A DNA stretch of 64,000 bases from Kosmotogales bacterium (lineage in GTDB: Bacteria; Thermotogota; Thermotogae; Petrotogales; Kosmotogaceae): the NCBI GenBank assembly GCA_030156385.1, contig JASGMR010000002.1:1-64000 (forward strand), written 5' to 3'. Below the pieces are notes generated by a model. The model did no database searches. It was not told where the DNA came from and worked only from the letters and a program-made list of their open reading frames with translations. The translations under genes were made by a program, and so were the position numbers. Of the stretch, positions 9,029 to 20,923 are shown one piece after another (the first letter of the stretch is position 1; each line of letters starts with the position of its first letter).

Positions 9029-9982
9029 TTATCCTAAAATGATATTCAAGATGAGATAGAGAACATATGTCGATAAAAGAACAATCCCTGAAAATGTTCC
9101 TATTTTCTTCCTTTTAACAGAAATTATATAGAATAGAACTATTACTCCAAGCGCAAAAAAAGAATCGAAATAAATAGCCCTGTCGGCCGACACGGAAGAA
9201 ACTAAACCTGAAATGCCCAATATCAGTAAAAGATTTAAAATATTGGACCCGATAATGTTTCCAACGGCCAGATCGGCTTTACCCTTTCTTGCTGCAACAA
9301 CACTGGTCACCAGTTCCGGAAGAGATGTGCCAATAGCGACTATTGTAACTCCGATCAACATTTCACTCACGCCAAAACTCTTTGCTATGAATGTGCTCGA
9401 TTCAACCACAAGTTTCCCACCGAAAACTACCGCTATTATACCCCCTATGGTAGCAATAATAGCCAGAGAAATTTTTTTATCGTATATCGTTTTTTCGTGT
9501 TCTTCTACTTCAGTTGATTTATTTTTTTTATCACCCCTGGCCATTTGAATTAAATACATAAAATAAATTGCCAAAAAACAGAGAAGTACCACTGACTTGA
9601 AAAATGTCAGATTCTCATCGCCTTCGATCAAAAGTGCTACGGATGCAACGGTTATTATAATGACAAATGGAATTTCGTATTTTATTGTCGTTTTAGAAAT
9701 CGATATGGTTGTAAAAATGGCGGCGAATCCAAGCACAAGCGCTACATTTGCAATATTTGAACCCAGAACATTTCCTATAGCTATTCCAGATTTTCCCAGG
9801 GCAGCCTGAACACTGACGGCAAGTTCGGGTGCGCTGGTACCAAAAGCAACAATGGTCAATCCTATAAACAACTCAGATACACCCGCTCTTCTTGCCAGAA
9901 CGATTGATCCATCAACCATAAAATCGGCACCCTTTATAAGCAAAACAAATCCGATCAGTATAAAAACAAAATTCAGTACCAT
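9029..9982 (-). CDS. CaCA-family sodium/calcium exchanger (YrbG-like)
   Basis: A 317-residue cation/Ca2+ antiporter with about ten membrane helices and the two signature alpha repeats: GTSAPELAVSVQAAL in the first half and GTSLPELVTSVVAAR in the second, each followed by a GNxxGSN motif (GNVLGSN, GNIIGSN). The acidic residues of the PEL motifs bind the cation. A charged cytoplasmic loop (about residues 150-170, KKNKSTEVEEHEK) separates the halves. The start is ATG 9982, preceded by GGAGGGG; a TTG at 9994 would place the start within the preceding terminator T-run. It exchanges Ca2+ for Na+ (or H+) across the cytoplasmic membrane (family knowledge). Its ribosome binding site directly abuts the terminator of the kbl gene, so expression may rely on read-through. 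Confidence 0.9.
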   Translation of the reverse strand: MVLNFVFILIGFVLLIKGADFMVDGSIVLARRAGVSELFIGLTIVAFGTSAPELAVSVQAALGKSGIAIGNVLGSNIANVALVLGFAAIFTTISISKTTIKYEIPFVIIITVASVALLIEGDENLTFFKSVVLLCFLAIYFMYLIQMARGDKKNKSTEVEEHEKTIYDKKISLAIIATIGGIIAVVFGGKLVVESSTFIAKSFGVSEMLIGVTIVAIGTSLPELVTSVVAARKGKADLAVGNIIGSNILNLLLILGISGLVSSVSADRAIYFDSFFALGVIVLFYIISVKRKKIGTFSGIVLLSTYVLYLILNIILG

Positions 9983-9992
9983 TAACCCCTCC

Positions 9993-10020
9993 AAAAAAAA
10001 CAGCGACCATCGCCGCTGTT
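9993..10020 (-). terminator. Rho-independent terminator after kbl
   Basis: Read on the minus strand, AACAGCG pairs with CGCTGTT across an eight-base loop and is followed by eight T (9993-10000). The T-run touches the GGAGGGG ribosome binding site of the exchanger gene. Confidence 0.8.
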
Positions 10021-10045
10021 GAATAATCAGGATGATCTTTTAAGA

Positions 10046-11230
10046 TTATTTTATCACATTAAGATCTTTACCAACACTCTCAAACTTTTCAACTGCAAAA
10101 TCCAGATCTTCTTTCGTATGCGCGGCACTTATCATGACTCTTATCCTGGCTTCACCCCTTGGAACCGTTGGAAATCCGATCGAAGAAGCGAAAATCCCTT
10201 CGTCATATAATTTTTTGCTGAATTCACTGGACAATTTTGCATCGTATAACATCACTGGTGTTATTGGGGTCTCGCTGTGTCCACAATCAAATCCAAGTTT
10301 TATCAACTTCTTTTTAAAATATTCCGCATTACTCCAGAGTTTTTTAACCAATTCATCCGATCTGGATAATTTTTCAACAGCGGCAATTCCCGCTGCCGTT
10401 TCTGCGGGAGATAAGGAACTGCTGAAAAGAAACGGTCTTGCTTTTTGTTTCAGATAATCGATGAGATTTTTCTTTCCGGCTACAAACCCGCCCACAATTC
10501 CAAATGCCTTTGAGAGTGTTCCGACTTCAATATCAACTTTTCCATGAAGGTTGAAATGATCTACAATTCCTCTTCCGTGGCTTCCAAGCACTCCTTCGCC
10601 GTGCGCGTCATCGACCATCAATATTGCATTGAATTCTTCACAGACTTCTGCCAGGTCCGGAAGAGGTGCTAAATCTCCGTCCATGGAAAAAACCCCGTCG
10701 GTTATGACGAGTAATTTTTTTGCCCCATCATTTTTAGCTTCTTCGAGCTTTTTTCGTAAGTCATTGGGATCTCTGTGTTCCCAAACATATCTTTTCGCCT
10801 TTGTGAGTCTCACACCATCTATGATACTCGCATGGTTCAATTTATCCGACAAAATAGCATCTTCTTTTCCTGCAACCACGGGTATTACTGCCTGGTTTGC
10901 CGTAAATCCAGATTGTAAAACTATCGTCGCTTCAACACCTTTAAACTCAGCAAGTTTATTTTCAAGAATATTATGTATTTCCATAGTTCCTGCGATTGTT
11001 CTGACGGCACCCGGACCTACACCCCATTTCTCAATTCCCTGAATCGCCGCTTTTTTCAACTCGTTGTCGTCGGCCAGACCAAGATAATTATTTGAACACA
11101 TATTCAATACTTTTTTTCCGTCGACATTCAGCCATGCTCCCTGTGCAGAAAATAAATTTCTGATATTTACATATAATCCCTTTTCTTTCGAATTTTCTAT
11201 ATCCACTTTAAATTCATCAAAATTATACAT
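10046..11230 (-). CDS. kbl: Glycine C-acetyltransferase (2-amino-3-ketobutyrate CoA ligase)
   Basis: A 394-residue PLP enzyme of the alpha-oxoamine synthase family. It cleaves 2-amino-3-ketobutyrate with CoA to glycine and acetyl-CoA, the second step of threonine catabolism. Visible marks are [10 protein letters not shown] near residue 45, [15 protein letters not shown] (about 207-221) for cofactor binding and [11 protein letters not shown] with the PLP lysine near residue 242. The length matches the family. It lies nine bases after tdh with AGGAGG before its ATG, so the two-step pathway is one operon. It ends just before a clear terminator. Confidence 0.93.
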   Translation of the reverse strand: MYNFDEFKVDIENSKEKGLYVNIRNLFSAQGAWLNVDGKKVLNMCSNNYLGLADDNELKKAAIQGIEKWGVGPGAVRTIAGTMEIHNILENKLAEFKGVEATIVLQSGFTANQAVIPVVAGKEDAILSDKLNHASIIDGVRLTKAKRYVWEHRDPNDLRKKLEEAKNDGAKKLLVITDGVFSMDGDLAPLPDLAEVCEEFNAILMVDDAHGEGVLGSHGRGIVDHFNLHGKVDIEVGTLSKAFGIVGGFVAGKKNLIDYLKQKARPFLFSSSLSPAETAAGIAAVEKLSRSDELVKKLWSNAEYFKKKLIKLGFDCGHSETPITPVMLYDAKLSSEFSKKLYDEGIFASSIGFPTVPRGEARIRVMISAAHTKEDLDFAVEKFESVGKDLNVIK

Positions 11231-11239
11231 AACAACCTC

Positions 11240-12283
11240 CTATTCAACTTGTAATATGACTTTTCCCGATTCACCCTTATTCATTATTTCAAAACCCTTT
11301 TGCCAATCCTCGAGTTTGAATTTATGAGTAACAACAGGCGATAAATCAATAATTTTATTTTTTAACAGATTTGTAGCAATATTCCAGGTCTCAAACATCT
11401 TTCTACCCGTTATCCCGTGCAGAGTCAATCCTTTAAAAGTAAACAATCCATTTATATCAAACGATAAATTTCCAGAGAAAACTCCCAACAGGGAGACTTC
11501 CCCACCGTTTGTAACCACTTCTAAACCATCCCTGAAGGCTTTTTCATTGCCCGACATTTCAAGTAAAACATCTACACCGTTACCGTCGGTATTTTTCAGC
11601 ACTTTATCAATCACACTATCAGTTTGAGGATTGATTATTAAATCCGCACCCATTTTTTTTGCCAATTCGATACGATATTCTTTCGGTTCACTGACGATCA
11701 CTTTTGCCGCTCCGGCATGCTTGGCAATTGCAATGGCCATAGCTCCTATTGGACCCGCTCCGGTGATCAAAACATTCTTTCCAGTTAATTCCGTGACCAG
11801 CGAAGTATGTATTGCATTTCCAAAGGGTTCCATGACCGACGCAAAATCGATCGGAATACTTTTATCTATTTTCCACAGAACTATTTCGGGAACCTTCACA
11901 TATTCAGCGAAAACTCCATCTCTATCCACGCCAAGAATTTCAAGATTTTTACAAACATGCATTCTTCCTGTACGGCATTGAATACAATGTTTACAGGGGA
12001 TATGAGTTTCCGAAACCACAGTATCTCCCTTTTTAACCATGGATACTTGAGAACCGATGTCTGCAACTTCGCCCACGAATTCATGCCCATCGATTTGAGG
12101 TGTTTTTATTTTCTTCTGTGCCCATTCATCCCATCTATATATGTGCAAATCTGTTCCGCAAATGGAAACATTTTTGATCTTTACCAGCACTTCGTCCGGT
12201 TCTAAATTTTCGCTCATCTGAACTTCTTTCAAAACAAAACCTGGTTCGGGTTTTTCCTTAACTAAAGCCCTCATTTTTATCAT
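11240..12283 (-). CDS. tdh: L-threonine 3-dehydrogenase
   Basis: A 347-residue zinc-dependent medium-chain dehydrogenase that oxidises L-threonine to 2-amino-3-ketobutyrate with NAD+. Catalytic zinc ligands are in SICGTDLHIY (Cys near 42) and DGHEFVGE, and the structural zinc is held by CKHCIQCRTGRMHVC. The nucleotide-binding motif is ITGAGPIGAMAIAIAKHAGA. GAGGAGG stands seven bases before the ATG. With kbl it forms the threonine-to-glycine pathway. Sorbitol dehydrogenase-like relatives share these motifs; the pairing with kbl decides the call. Confidence 0.93.
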   Translation of the reverse strand: MIKMRALVKEKPEPGFVLKEVQMSENLEPDEVLVKIKNVSICGTDLHIYRWDEWAQKKIKTPQIDGHEFVGEVADIGSQVSMVKKGDTVVSETHIPCKHCIQCRTGRMHVCKNLEILGVDRDGVFAEYVKVPEIVLWKIDKSIPIDFASVMEPFGNAIHTSLVTELTGKNVLITGAGPIGAMAIAIAKHAGAAKVIVSEPKEYRIELAKKMGADLIINPQTDSVIDKVLKNTDGNGVDVLLEMSGNEKAFRDGLEVVTNGGEVSLLGVFSGNLSFDINGLFTFKGLTLHGITGRKMFETWNIATNLLKNKIIDLSPVVTHKFKLEDWQKGFEIMNKGESGKVILQVE

Positions 12284-12362
12284 ATCTCATCCTCCTCAAT
12301 TAATTCGCTATATAAATATTTTATTCCAAATTTTAAATCAGTTAAATTTCGATAAGAAGGGA

Positions 12363-13317
12363 TTAGTCTGGATTTAAGGAAATAGGATCATTTATCCTTT
12401 TCAATTCATCACTATACTTTTTCAACATAAGCCGGATTTCATTATAGGTTGTCAAACGCATGTAAGCATTTCTAATTTTTGAAGAACAGGGCATACCCTT
12501 TGAATACCCTGAAAAATATTTTCTCGATTCAATAATCCCACTTCTCTCTCCAAATTCTTCCATCATCATTTTGAGAAACAGAAGAAAAACGTTGATCTTC
12601 GAAATATTATCAATTTCAATATTTTTTTTATTTTCAAGAATTCTTTTGGATTGAAGAAAAATAAAAGGATTACCAATTGCCCCTCTGGCAACGATAACTC
12701 CCTTCAAATATTCGTTTCTCATTTTTTCGTTTATAATATCCGGGGTATAAAGATCTCCTGAACCAAAAAAATTTTTACCGCTGTTCTTAAATTCTTCAGC
12801 AACTGAAAAAATCGAATTCCAGTCCGCATCCCCCGAATAAGCCTGAACTTTCGTTCTTCCATGTATATAAATATCCGAAACAGGTGTTTTTACAAGCTCT
12901 TCAACGATGCTGAAAATTTCATTCTCAAAATAACCCAATCTCACTTTTACCGAAATTGGCACAGGTGAAACTTCCTTCATTGCAAAAAGTATTTCTTTCA
13001 AAAGATAGATATCCTTCAACAGGGCACTCCCCTGATCTTTTTTCACAACCTTCTTTGCCGGGCATCCCGCATTCAAATCTATTGTTTCAGGAAATGTTCT
13101 TAATTGTTTTATAGCTTTTTGAATTGTTGAAGGATCGTTTCCGAATAATTGTATTCTACATTTTTCTTTTGGAACAGTTTTATATGTGGTTATATCACCC
13201 CTGATTATCCCTTCGGCACTTATCATTTCGGAAAATACAAAATCCGCACCGAACATTTCACATATTTTTCTCATGGGGAAATTGGTATATCCAGCCATTG
13301 GCGCCAGCCCAATGAGT

Positions 13318-13328
<11 letters not shown>
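12363..13328 (-). CDS. dus: tRNA-dihydrouridine synthase
   Basis: A 321-residue FMN-dependent enzyme that reduces uridine to dihydrouridine in tRNA D-loops. LAPMAGYTNFPMRK (about residues 8-21) is the N-terminal FMN signature, and LNAGCPAKKVVKKDQGSALL (about 85-104) contains the catalytic Cys89. IYIHGRTKVQAYSGDADW and GSGDLYTPD follow as in the family. Its start overlaps the end of nadD by 11 bases, which indicates translational coupling in an obg-nadD-dus operon. Confidence 0.93.
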
Positions 13329-15229
<1,901 letters not shown>

Positions 15230-15280
15230 TTATGATATAATATCATTAATAAATGAAATAATGGAAGGAGGAAACCAATT

Positions 15281-15550
15281 TTGGATGAAATTGTTAATAT
15301 TGGTTTCGAGTCTTATATAATAAAGGATAAAATTACTGCCGTATTGCCCGTGGATAATTCTGCTGTTAAAAGATTAAAACAACTTGGAATAGAAACGGGG
15401 AAGGTTATTAATTTAACTTTTGGAAAAAAATCCAAGTCAATGTTATTAACTGAAAGCGGTCATATCTTATACTCTTATTTAACTCCTGAAAAATTAATTG
15501 AAAAAATATTTGACAACAATCAAAAGATAAAAATTGGAGGAGATGAATGA
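15281..15550 (+). CDS. DUF370 / RemA-like small regulatory protein
   Basis: An 89-residue protein resembling the RemA (DUF370) family: VNIGFESYI at the start, [12 protein letters not shown] in the middle, then [28 protein letters not shown], which matches the family pattern of a G-(R/K)K-(T/S) turn, a D/E-S-x-H-x-x-x-S strand and a PE-x-(L/I) helix. In Bacillus RemA is a DNA-binding activator of matrix genes; the role here is unknown. The start is TTG 15281, nine bases after GGAGG. Its stop overlaps the ATG of clpP (ATGA). Confidence 0.75.
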   Translation: MDEIVNIGFESYIIKDKITAVLPVDNSAVKRLKQLGIETGKVINLTFGKKSKSMLLTESGHILYSYLTPEKLIEKIFDNNQKIKIGGDE

Positions 15551-16155
15551 AGAAATATAGCGGGCCATATGTTCCCTATGTAATTGATGACAGAGGCAGA
15601 GGCGAAAGAATTTTTGATATTTATACAAAACTATTGCAAGAAAGGATAATTTTTTTAGGTTTCCCTATAGATGACGATGTTGCAAATATTATCGTTGCAC
15701 AATTATTGTATCTCGAATCTCAGGATCCTGAAAAAGATATAAATCTGTATATCAACAGCCCCGGCGGAAGTATTTCATCAGGATTGGCAATTTATGATAC
15801 TATGCAATATATTAAATCAAAAGTATCAACGATCTGTATTGGTATGGCTGCTTCTATGGCAGCAGTGCTTTTAACCGGTGGTGAAAAGGGCAAGAGATTT
15901 TCTCTTCCTAATTCGAGAATTATGATTCATCAGCCATGGGGGGGCGCCAAGGGAACGGCAAAGGATATAGAAATTTCTGCCAATGAAATAATCAACTCAA
16001 AAAAGATTCTCAATAATATTTTAAAAGAAACAACGGGACAAACGCTTAAAAAAATAGAAAAGGATACGGACAGGGATTTTTATATGAGTGCAGCCGAAGC
16101 AAAGAATTACGGAATAATCGATGAAATCATCGTTGCTCCTGCTGAAAAAAAATAA
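15547..16155 (+). CDS. clpP: ATP-dependent Clp protease proteolytic subunit
   Basis: A 202-residue serine peptidase of normal ClpP length. [20 protein letters not shown] (about 70-89) forms the oxyanion region; the catalytic Ser is residue 103 in [11 protein letters not shown] and His is residue 128 in [11 protein letters not shown]. It assembles into a tetradecameric cytoplasmic chamber and degrades proteins delivered by Clp ATPases, none of which is encoded in this window. It is translationally coupled to the RemA-like gene by an ATGA overlap. Confidence 0.95.
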   Translation: MKKYSGPYVPYVIDDRGRGERIFDIYTKLLQERIIFLGFPIDDDVANIIVAQLLYLESQDPEKDINLYINSPGGSISSGLAIYDTMQYIKSKVSTICIGMAASMAAVLLTGGEKGKRFSLPNSRIMIHQPWGGAKGTAKDIEISANEIINSKKILNNILKETTGQTLKKIEKDTDRDFYMSAAEAKNYGIIDEIIVAPAEKK

Positions 16156-16209
16156 CAGGGGAGAGTATTCTTTGATCTTTTATTCATTCACATAAATTGG
16201 TGAAACCAT

Positions 16210-18681
16210 ATGTCAAAACAAAATATCACTCCGATGATGGAACAATATTTAAAGATAAAAAACAAATATAAAGATTGTATAGTTTTATTCAGGCTCGGAG
16301 ATTTCTATGAAACTTTTTTTGAAGATGCTAGAAAAGTCTCGGAAGAATTGCAGATAGTTCTCACTTCAAGGAATGGTAATCCTATGGCAGGAGTTCCTTA
16401 TCATGCAATTGAACAATATACAAACAAGTTACTTCAAAACGGTCACAAAATTGCCATCTGCGATCAAATGGAAGATCCTTCCCTGGCTAAAGGTCTTGTG
16501 AAAAGGGATATAACGAGAGTTCTTACTCCAGGAACTGTGATAGAAGATGCTCTCTTAAAAAACGAAATTAACAATTACATTTTATCTATAACTTTTTTCA
16601 AAAATAGTTATCAGATTTCTATTGCCGATATCTCTACCGGTGAGGTCGGGATCGGCTCGTTTAAATCTTTCGATGAAATAAACGATATTATTTATAAATT
16701 TGATCCCAGGCAAATCCTTTTAAATAAAGCCGATGAACACTATATAAAAAAACAAATCGAAAACGACCGCCAAATTTATGTAGAATCTTTTGAAAGCTGG
16801 AATTATGCCTATTCTTCAAGTGTTGAGTATGTAAAAAAATTTTATAATCTTTCTGCCATCGATTCTCTTGAGATGAACAGGGAAGAAATAACCAATCTTG
16901 GTTCTCTGTTTAAATATCTTCAGGAAACTCAATTTAAATATCTGGAACATCTCAACCTTCCTTCAAATATAGCGGGAAGATCGACTATGAAAATTGATTC
17001 TACCACAGCAGAAAACTTAAATCTTGTTAACGGAGAAAAAAACAATCTCTTTGCTACTTTAAAAGAAACTGTAACTTCGGCCGGAACGAGAAACTTAAAA
17101 CGAAACATACTCAATCCACTTTTAGTTGATGCCAGTATAAACAGGAGACTCGATGTAGTTGAAATTTTCTTCAATGACGGAATTCTTCACAAAGAAATAA
17201 GGGAAAATCTGAAAAAGGTTTACGATATCCAGAGAATTTGTTCAAGACTTTCTATGGATAAAATGACAACGAGAGATATTGAGGCTCTGAGAAATACATT
17301 GAATGTATTACCGGACATAAAAGAAATTCTCAGGAATTATGAAATCTTGAACTCGTACTTTGAAGACATTGAACTGTTCATTGAAGAGAAAAAATTACTG
17401 AATTCAGCCATTATGGAAAATCCCGGATCAGTTTTAGGGGAAGGAAATGTAATAAAATCCGGATATAATGAAAAACTTGATAAATATCGCAACCTGCTTT
17501 CAAACTCCAATGTTGAATTAAAAAAATTTGAATCTGAGGAAAAAAGAAAGACCGGCATACAAAATTTAAGAATTAAAAACAACAAAGTGTTTGGATATTT
17601 TATCGAGGTTTCAAAGGGTAATCTTTCAAAGGTACCTGATACATACATAAGAAAACAGACTCTTGTCAATTGTGAAAGATTCATAACTGAAGATTTGAAA
17701 AACTTTGAAGAAGAAATTTTCGGCGCTCAGATAAATATCGATAGGCTCGAAAGGGAAATTTTCAAAGATATCTGCTTAGAATTGAAAAAAAGTATTGTGA
17801 GATTCCAAAAACTTTCAGTTATTCTTGCGGAACTGGATTTATTACAATCGTTCGCCGAGATATCCAAAAAGAATAATTATTGCAGACCATCTTTCTCTGA
17901 TGATAACACCTGTGAGATTATTAATTCACGACACCCTGTGGTGGAAAAGAATGTCGAAAATTACATCGCAAACAACGTTTATTTTAACAGTGAAAACAAA
18001 TTCTATATTCTGACGGGGCCTAATATGAGCGGAAAATCAACTTATCTGAGACAGATCGCTTTAATATCAATCCTTGCGCAGATAGGCTGTTTCATTCCTT
18101 CGGAAAAAGGTCTTATTCCCATATACGACAGGATATTTACAAGAATAGGTGCCAGAGATGATATATCATCAGGAAAATCGACTTTTCTGGTTGAAATGAT
18201 GGAAACATCAATTATAGTGAACAAGGCCACTGAAAAAAGTCTGGTTGTTCTTGACGAAGTTGGAAGAGGTACGAGTACATTCGATGGAATAAGTCTTGCC
18301 TGGAGTGTTTCAGAATATATATATGAAGCAATCGGATGCAATACAATTTTTGCCACACATTTTACGGAATTAACAGAACTATCAAATATGTATAGCGGAA
18401 TAAATAATATCAATGTAAAGGTTCTTGAGGAAAGGAATGATATCGTTTTTTTACATAAAATAATCAACGGTATATCCAGCAAATCCCACGGAATAAAAGT
18501 GGCGAAATTGGCCGGTATACCGGAGCTTATTCTTAAACGGTCAGAAGAAATCTTGGAAGTTATTCAGAAAACCTCTTCATTGGATAAAACCGTAAAAGTA
18601 TTATCCAATAAAGAGATCGAAGAGATAAAGAAAAAGAAAACGGGTAAAATGAACAGAAATCAAATAAAAATGTTCAACTAA
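16210..18681 (+). CDS. mutS: DNA mismatch repair protein MutS
   Basis: An 823-residue MutS1. The mismatch-recognition motif is LGDFYETFFEDA (about 29-40, the F-x-E lying in FYETF). Connector, lever and clamp domains follow, then the ABC-type ATPase with GPNMSGKSTYLRQ (about 603-615), LVVLDEVGRGTSTFDG and ATHFTEL. MutL is not in the window. A second, distinct family member, mutS2, lies at 60.9 kb. The ribosome binding site is weak (GGTGA six bases before ATG), and the 54-base gap to clpP could hold a separate promoter. Confidence 0.96.
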   Translation: MSKQNITPMMEQYLKIKNKYKDCIVLFRLGDFYETFFEDARKVSEELQIVLTSRNGNPMAGVPYHAIEQYTNKLLQNGHKIAICDQMEDPSLAKGLVKRDITRVLTPGTVIEDALLKNEINNYILSITFFKNSYQISIADISTGEVGIGSFKSFDEINDIIYKFDPRQILLNKADEHYIKKQIENDRQIYVESFESWNYAYSSSVEYVKKFYNLSAIDSLEMNREEITNLGSLFKYLQETQFKYLEHLNLPSNIAGRSTMKIDSTTAENLNLVNGEKNNLFATLKETVTSAGTRNLKRNILNPLLVDASINRRLDVVEIFFNDGILHKEIRENLKKVYDIQRICSRLSMDKMTTRDIEALRNTLNVLPDIKEILRNYEILNSYFEDIELFIEEKKLLNSAIMENPGSVLGEGNVIKSGYNEKLDKYRNLLSNSNVELKKFESEEKRKTGIQNLRIKNNKVFGYFIEVSKGNLSKVPDTYIRKQTLVNCERFITEDLKNFEEEIFGAQINIDRLEREIFKDICLELKKSIVRFQKLSVILAELDLLQSFAEISKKNNYCRPSFSDDNTCEIINSRHPVVEKNVENYIANNVYFNSENKFYILTGPNMSGKSTYLRQIALISILAQIGCFIPSEKGLIPIYDRIFTRIGARDDISSGKSTFLVEMMETSIIVNKATEKSLVVLDEVGRGTSTFDGISLAWSVSEYIYEAIGCNTIFATHFTELTELSNMYSGINNINVKVLEERNDIVFLHKIINGISSKSHGIKVAKLAGIPELILKRSEEILEVIQKTSSLDKTVKVLSNKEIEEIKKKKTGKMNRNQIKMFN

Positions 18682-18695
18682 GGGGAGGGAATTGA

Positions 18696-19775
18696 ATGGA
18701 TAGATTAACTAAATTCAGGGATGAAATGAAAAAAAATGGTATTGATGCGATGGTTATTTATAATCTTGAAGGAAGTGATCAACCATCAACATGGTATATT
18801 TCCGGTTTTTCCGGCACACATTCGTTGGTTTTTATTTCACAAGAAAATGCTTATATTTCAACCGATTCCAGATATTTTACTCAAGTTAAGGAACAATCAT
18901 CTTTCACCATGTTTCCAATAACAAGTGATAAAAGAGTCAAGGATATCTTGAAATTTTTCATAGAAAAAGAAGAGGCAAAAATTTTGGGTTACAACGCTTC
19001 AAATATTTCCGTTAAACTCTATAATTCATTGTTTGGAGACCTGGATATTGAAGAAATCAAAGATTGCGAAAGTATAATTCAAAACATGAGAATGATAAAA
19101 GACAGCGAAGAAATCAAAAACATGGAAAAGGCCATAAAAATTTCTGAAGATGCTTTACAGGAAACTTTGAATCATATAAAACCCGGAAAATCCGAAACCG
19201 AAGTATGTGCAAGACTGGAATATGAAATGAAAATGAGAGGTGGAGAATTGGCATTTCCGACCATAGCAGTTTCCGGTGCAAGATCCGCCTTATGTCATGG
19301 TAAACCTTCAAATAAAAAAGTAAAAGAAGGTGAATTTCTTCTTTTTGATTTCGGAGCGAGGTATAATGGTTATTGTGCCGATATAACCAGAACATTTTCC
19401 GTTGGGACACCTTCGGATGAAATGGTAAAAATATATGATATAGTATATGAAGCACAGGTTAAATCGGTACAGGCCGCCAAAGCGGGCGTAATTGGAGCCG
19501 ATTTACATAATGTTGCCTGGGAAATAATTTCTGATGCTGGCTATGGAGATTATTTTGGTCATGGATTGGGACATTCCCTTGGTATGGATACTCACGATGG
19601 TGCAGGTGCCTCTCCATCTAATAAGAAAGAAATACCTGAGGGTGCTGTGATAACTATTGAACCCGGCATATATTTACCAGAAAAGTTCGGAGTAAGAATA
19701 GAAGATGATGTTTTATTTTTGAAGAATAAAAATAAAGTTTTGACTAATTTTGATAAGAAATTGATGATAATTTAA
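18696..19775 (+). CDS. M24-family aminopeptidase (Xaa-Pro peptidase type)
   Basis: A 359-residue peptidase with a creatinase-like N-terminal domain (about 1-125) and the pita-bread metallopeptidase domain. The five metal ligands can be seen: Asp in LLFDFGARYNGY and CADITRTF, His in GHGLGHSLGMDTHDGAG, Glu in TIEPGIYLP and Glu in RIEDDV. It removes N-terminal residues preceding proline or acts as a prolidase; the motif set does not separate PepP from PepQ. AGGGGAGGG lies before the ATG. It sits directly upstream of efp, an arrangement also found in other bacteria. Confidence 0.92.
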   Translation: MDRLTKFRDEMKKNGIDAMVIYNLEGSDQPSTWYISGFSGTHSLVFISQENAYISTDSRYFTQVKEQSSFTMFPITSDKRVKDILKFFIEKEEAKILGYNASNISVKLYNSLFGDLDIEEIKDCESIIQNMRMIKDSEEIKNMEKAIKISEDALQETLNHIKPGKSETEVCARLEYEMKMRGGELAFPTIAVSGARSALCHGKPSNKKVKEGEFLLFDFGARYNGYCADITRTFSVGTPSDEMVKIYDIVYEAQVKSVQAAKAGVIGADLHNVAWEIISDAGYGDYFGHGLGHSLGMDTHDGAGASPSNKKEIPEGAVITIEPGIYLPEKFGVRIEDDVLFLKNKNKVLTNFDKKLMII

Positions 19776-19789
19776 TCGGAGGGAAGTAT

Positions 19790-20347
19790 ATGTTAGAAGT
19801 TGGGAAAATAAGAAAGGGAATGCCACTGCTTATCGATGATGACCTATATGTGGTTATAGATACGAATAAACACTCTACCGGGAGAGGCGATGGAATAATC
19901 AGAAGTAAAATGAAGAGTATCAAAACAGGTTATGTCAGGGAGTTTAAATTTAAAAGTAGCGAGAAAGTGGAAGATGTAGTTTTAGAAATGAAACATGTTC
20001 AGTACTTATATAACGATGAAAACTTATATTACTTTATGGACTTAGAGACTTATGAACAGTATTCACTTGAAAAAGATTTTGTTGGGGATGCGATTTATTT
20101 TTTACAGGAAAATATGGAATTAGACCTTCAATTTCACGAAAATAAAGCCATTGCAATTCAATTACCCAATTCCGTTGTTTTAACAGTGGTGGATACCGCT
20201 CCAAATTACAAAGGGGACACGGCTTCAGGTAGTACAAAACCTGCTGTTTGTGATTCCGGTTTAAAAGTCAACGTGCCTTTTTTCGTAGAAAATGGTCAAA
20301 AAATCAGGATAGATACGAGAACAGGAGAATATATTGAAAGAGCATAG
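19790..20347 (+). CDS. efp: Translation elongation factor P
   Basis: A 185-residue EF-P with the normal three beta-barrel domains. It binds between P and E sites and relieves stalling at polyproline. The tip loop of domain I reads KHSTGRGDG, so the residue at the modification site is Arg32, not the Lys of EpmA-type proteins; this GRGxG loop resembles Thermotoga EF-P (from memory). The C-terminal domain carries GLKVNVPFFVENGQKIRID. No EarP or EpmA gene is visible. CGGAGGG precedes the ATG by seven bases. Confidence 0.95.
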   Translation: MLEVGKIRKGMPLLIDDDLYVVIDTNKHSTGRGDGIIRSKMKSIKTGYVREFKFKSSEKVEDVVLEMKHVQYLYNDENLYYFMDLETYEQYSLEKDFVGDAIYFLQENMELDLQFHENKAIAIQLPNSVVLTVVDTAPNYKGDTASGSTKPAVCDSGLKVNVPFFVENGQKIRIDTRTGEYIERA

Positions 20348-20356
20348 GAGGTATCT

Positions 20357-20923
20357 ATGGATTTCGACAAAAGGGATTTCGGTAATATAAAAATATCTAA
20401 AACCGTAGTTGAAGATATTGCTCTTCATTCATATCTGGACTTTAAAAAGAAAAACTATAACGATATGAAAGACAGAAGAGAGGCAAAAAACAATATATCT
20501 ATAGAGCTTGATGAAGATGAAAATAAAAATATTGTTGTTAAAATAAAAACAAAAGTTAAATATGGAGAATCTATACCTCATTATTGTAGATTGATGCAGG
20601 AAAAGCTCAAAGAAGATATCGAAAATTATACCGGTTATGGTGTTGACGAAATAAACATAAAAGTTGATGATGTTCAGGTAGTTGAAGAGAACCTGTATTT
20701 TTCCAACAATGATAATGAAAATAACAACGGTAAAGATGAAAATAATAAATCAAAAAATGCAGAAGTTAAAAAGGAAAAGAAATCGGTAAAATCCGATGAT
20801 AAAAAGGAGATTCCTGAAAATAAAGATAAAAAGCAAAAAAACAATGAAGATAATAGTGATGAGGAAGGGAAAAAATCCGGGATAAAAAATAATGCCGAAG
20901 AAACAAAAAAAGATAGTAAATAA
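20357..20923 (+). CDS. Asp23/Gls24-family protein with charged low-complexity tail
   Basis: A 188-residue protein. Residues 1-115 follow the Asp23/Gls24 (DUF322) pattern: GNIKISKTVVEDIAL, then a strand KNIVVKIKTKVKYGESIP, a helix and a final strand EINIKVDDVQVVEE. Residues from about 120 to the end are almost only Lys, Glu, Asp, Asn and Ser, probably disordered. Family members are envelope-stress or small membrane-associated scaffolds; no function can be assigned here. AGGAGGT precedes the ATG. The tail-coding region overlaps the start of nusB by 32 bases. A second short Asp23 protein is encoded at 25.7 kb. Confidence 0.8.
   Translation: MDFDKRDFGNIKISKTVVEDIALHSYLDFKKKNYNDMKDRREAKNNISIELDEDENKNIVVKIKTKVKYGESIPHYCRLMQEKLKEDIENYTGYGVDEINIKVDDVQVVEENLYFSNNDNENNNGKDENNKSKNAEVKKEKKSVKSDDKKEIPENKDKKQKNNEDNSDEEGKKSGIKNNAEETKKDSK

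Noticed and set aside
10629-11042. Long plus-strand frame antisense to kbl, and similar antisense frames in mutS, the ABC ATPase gene and the second permease gene
   Set aside because: They lie wholly opposite well-conserved genes, have no ribosome binding sites and encode low-complexity Ser/Pro/Phe-rich text, as expected for shadows of real genes.
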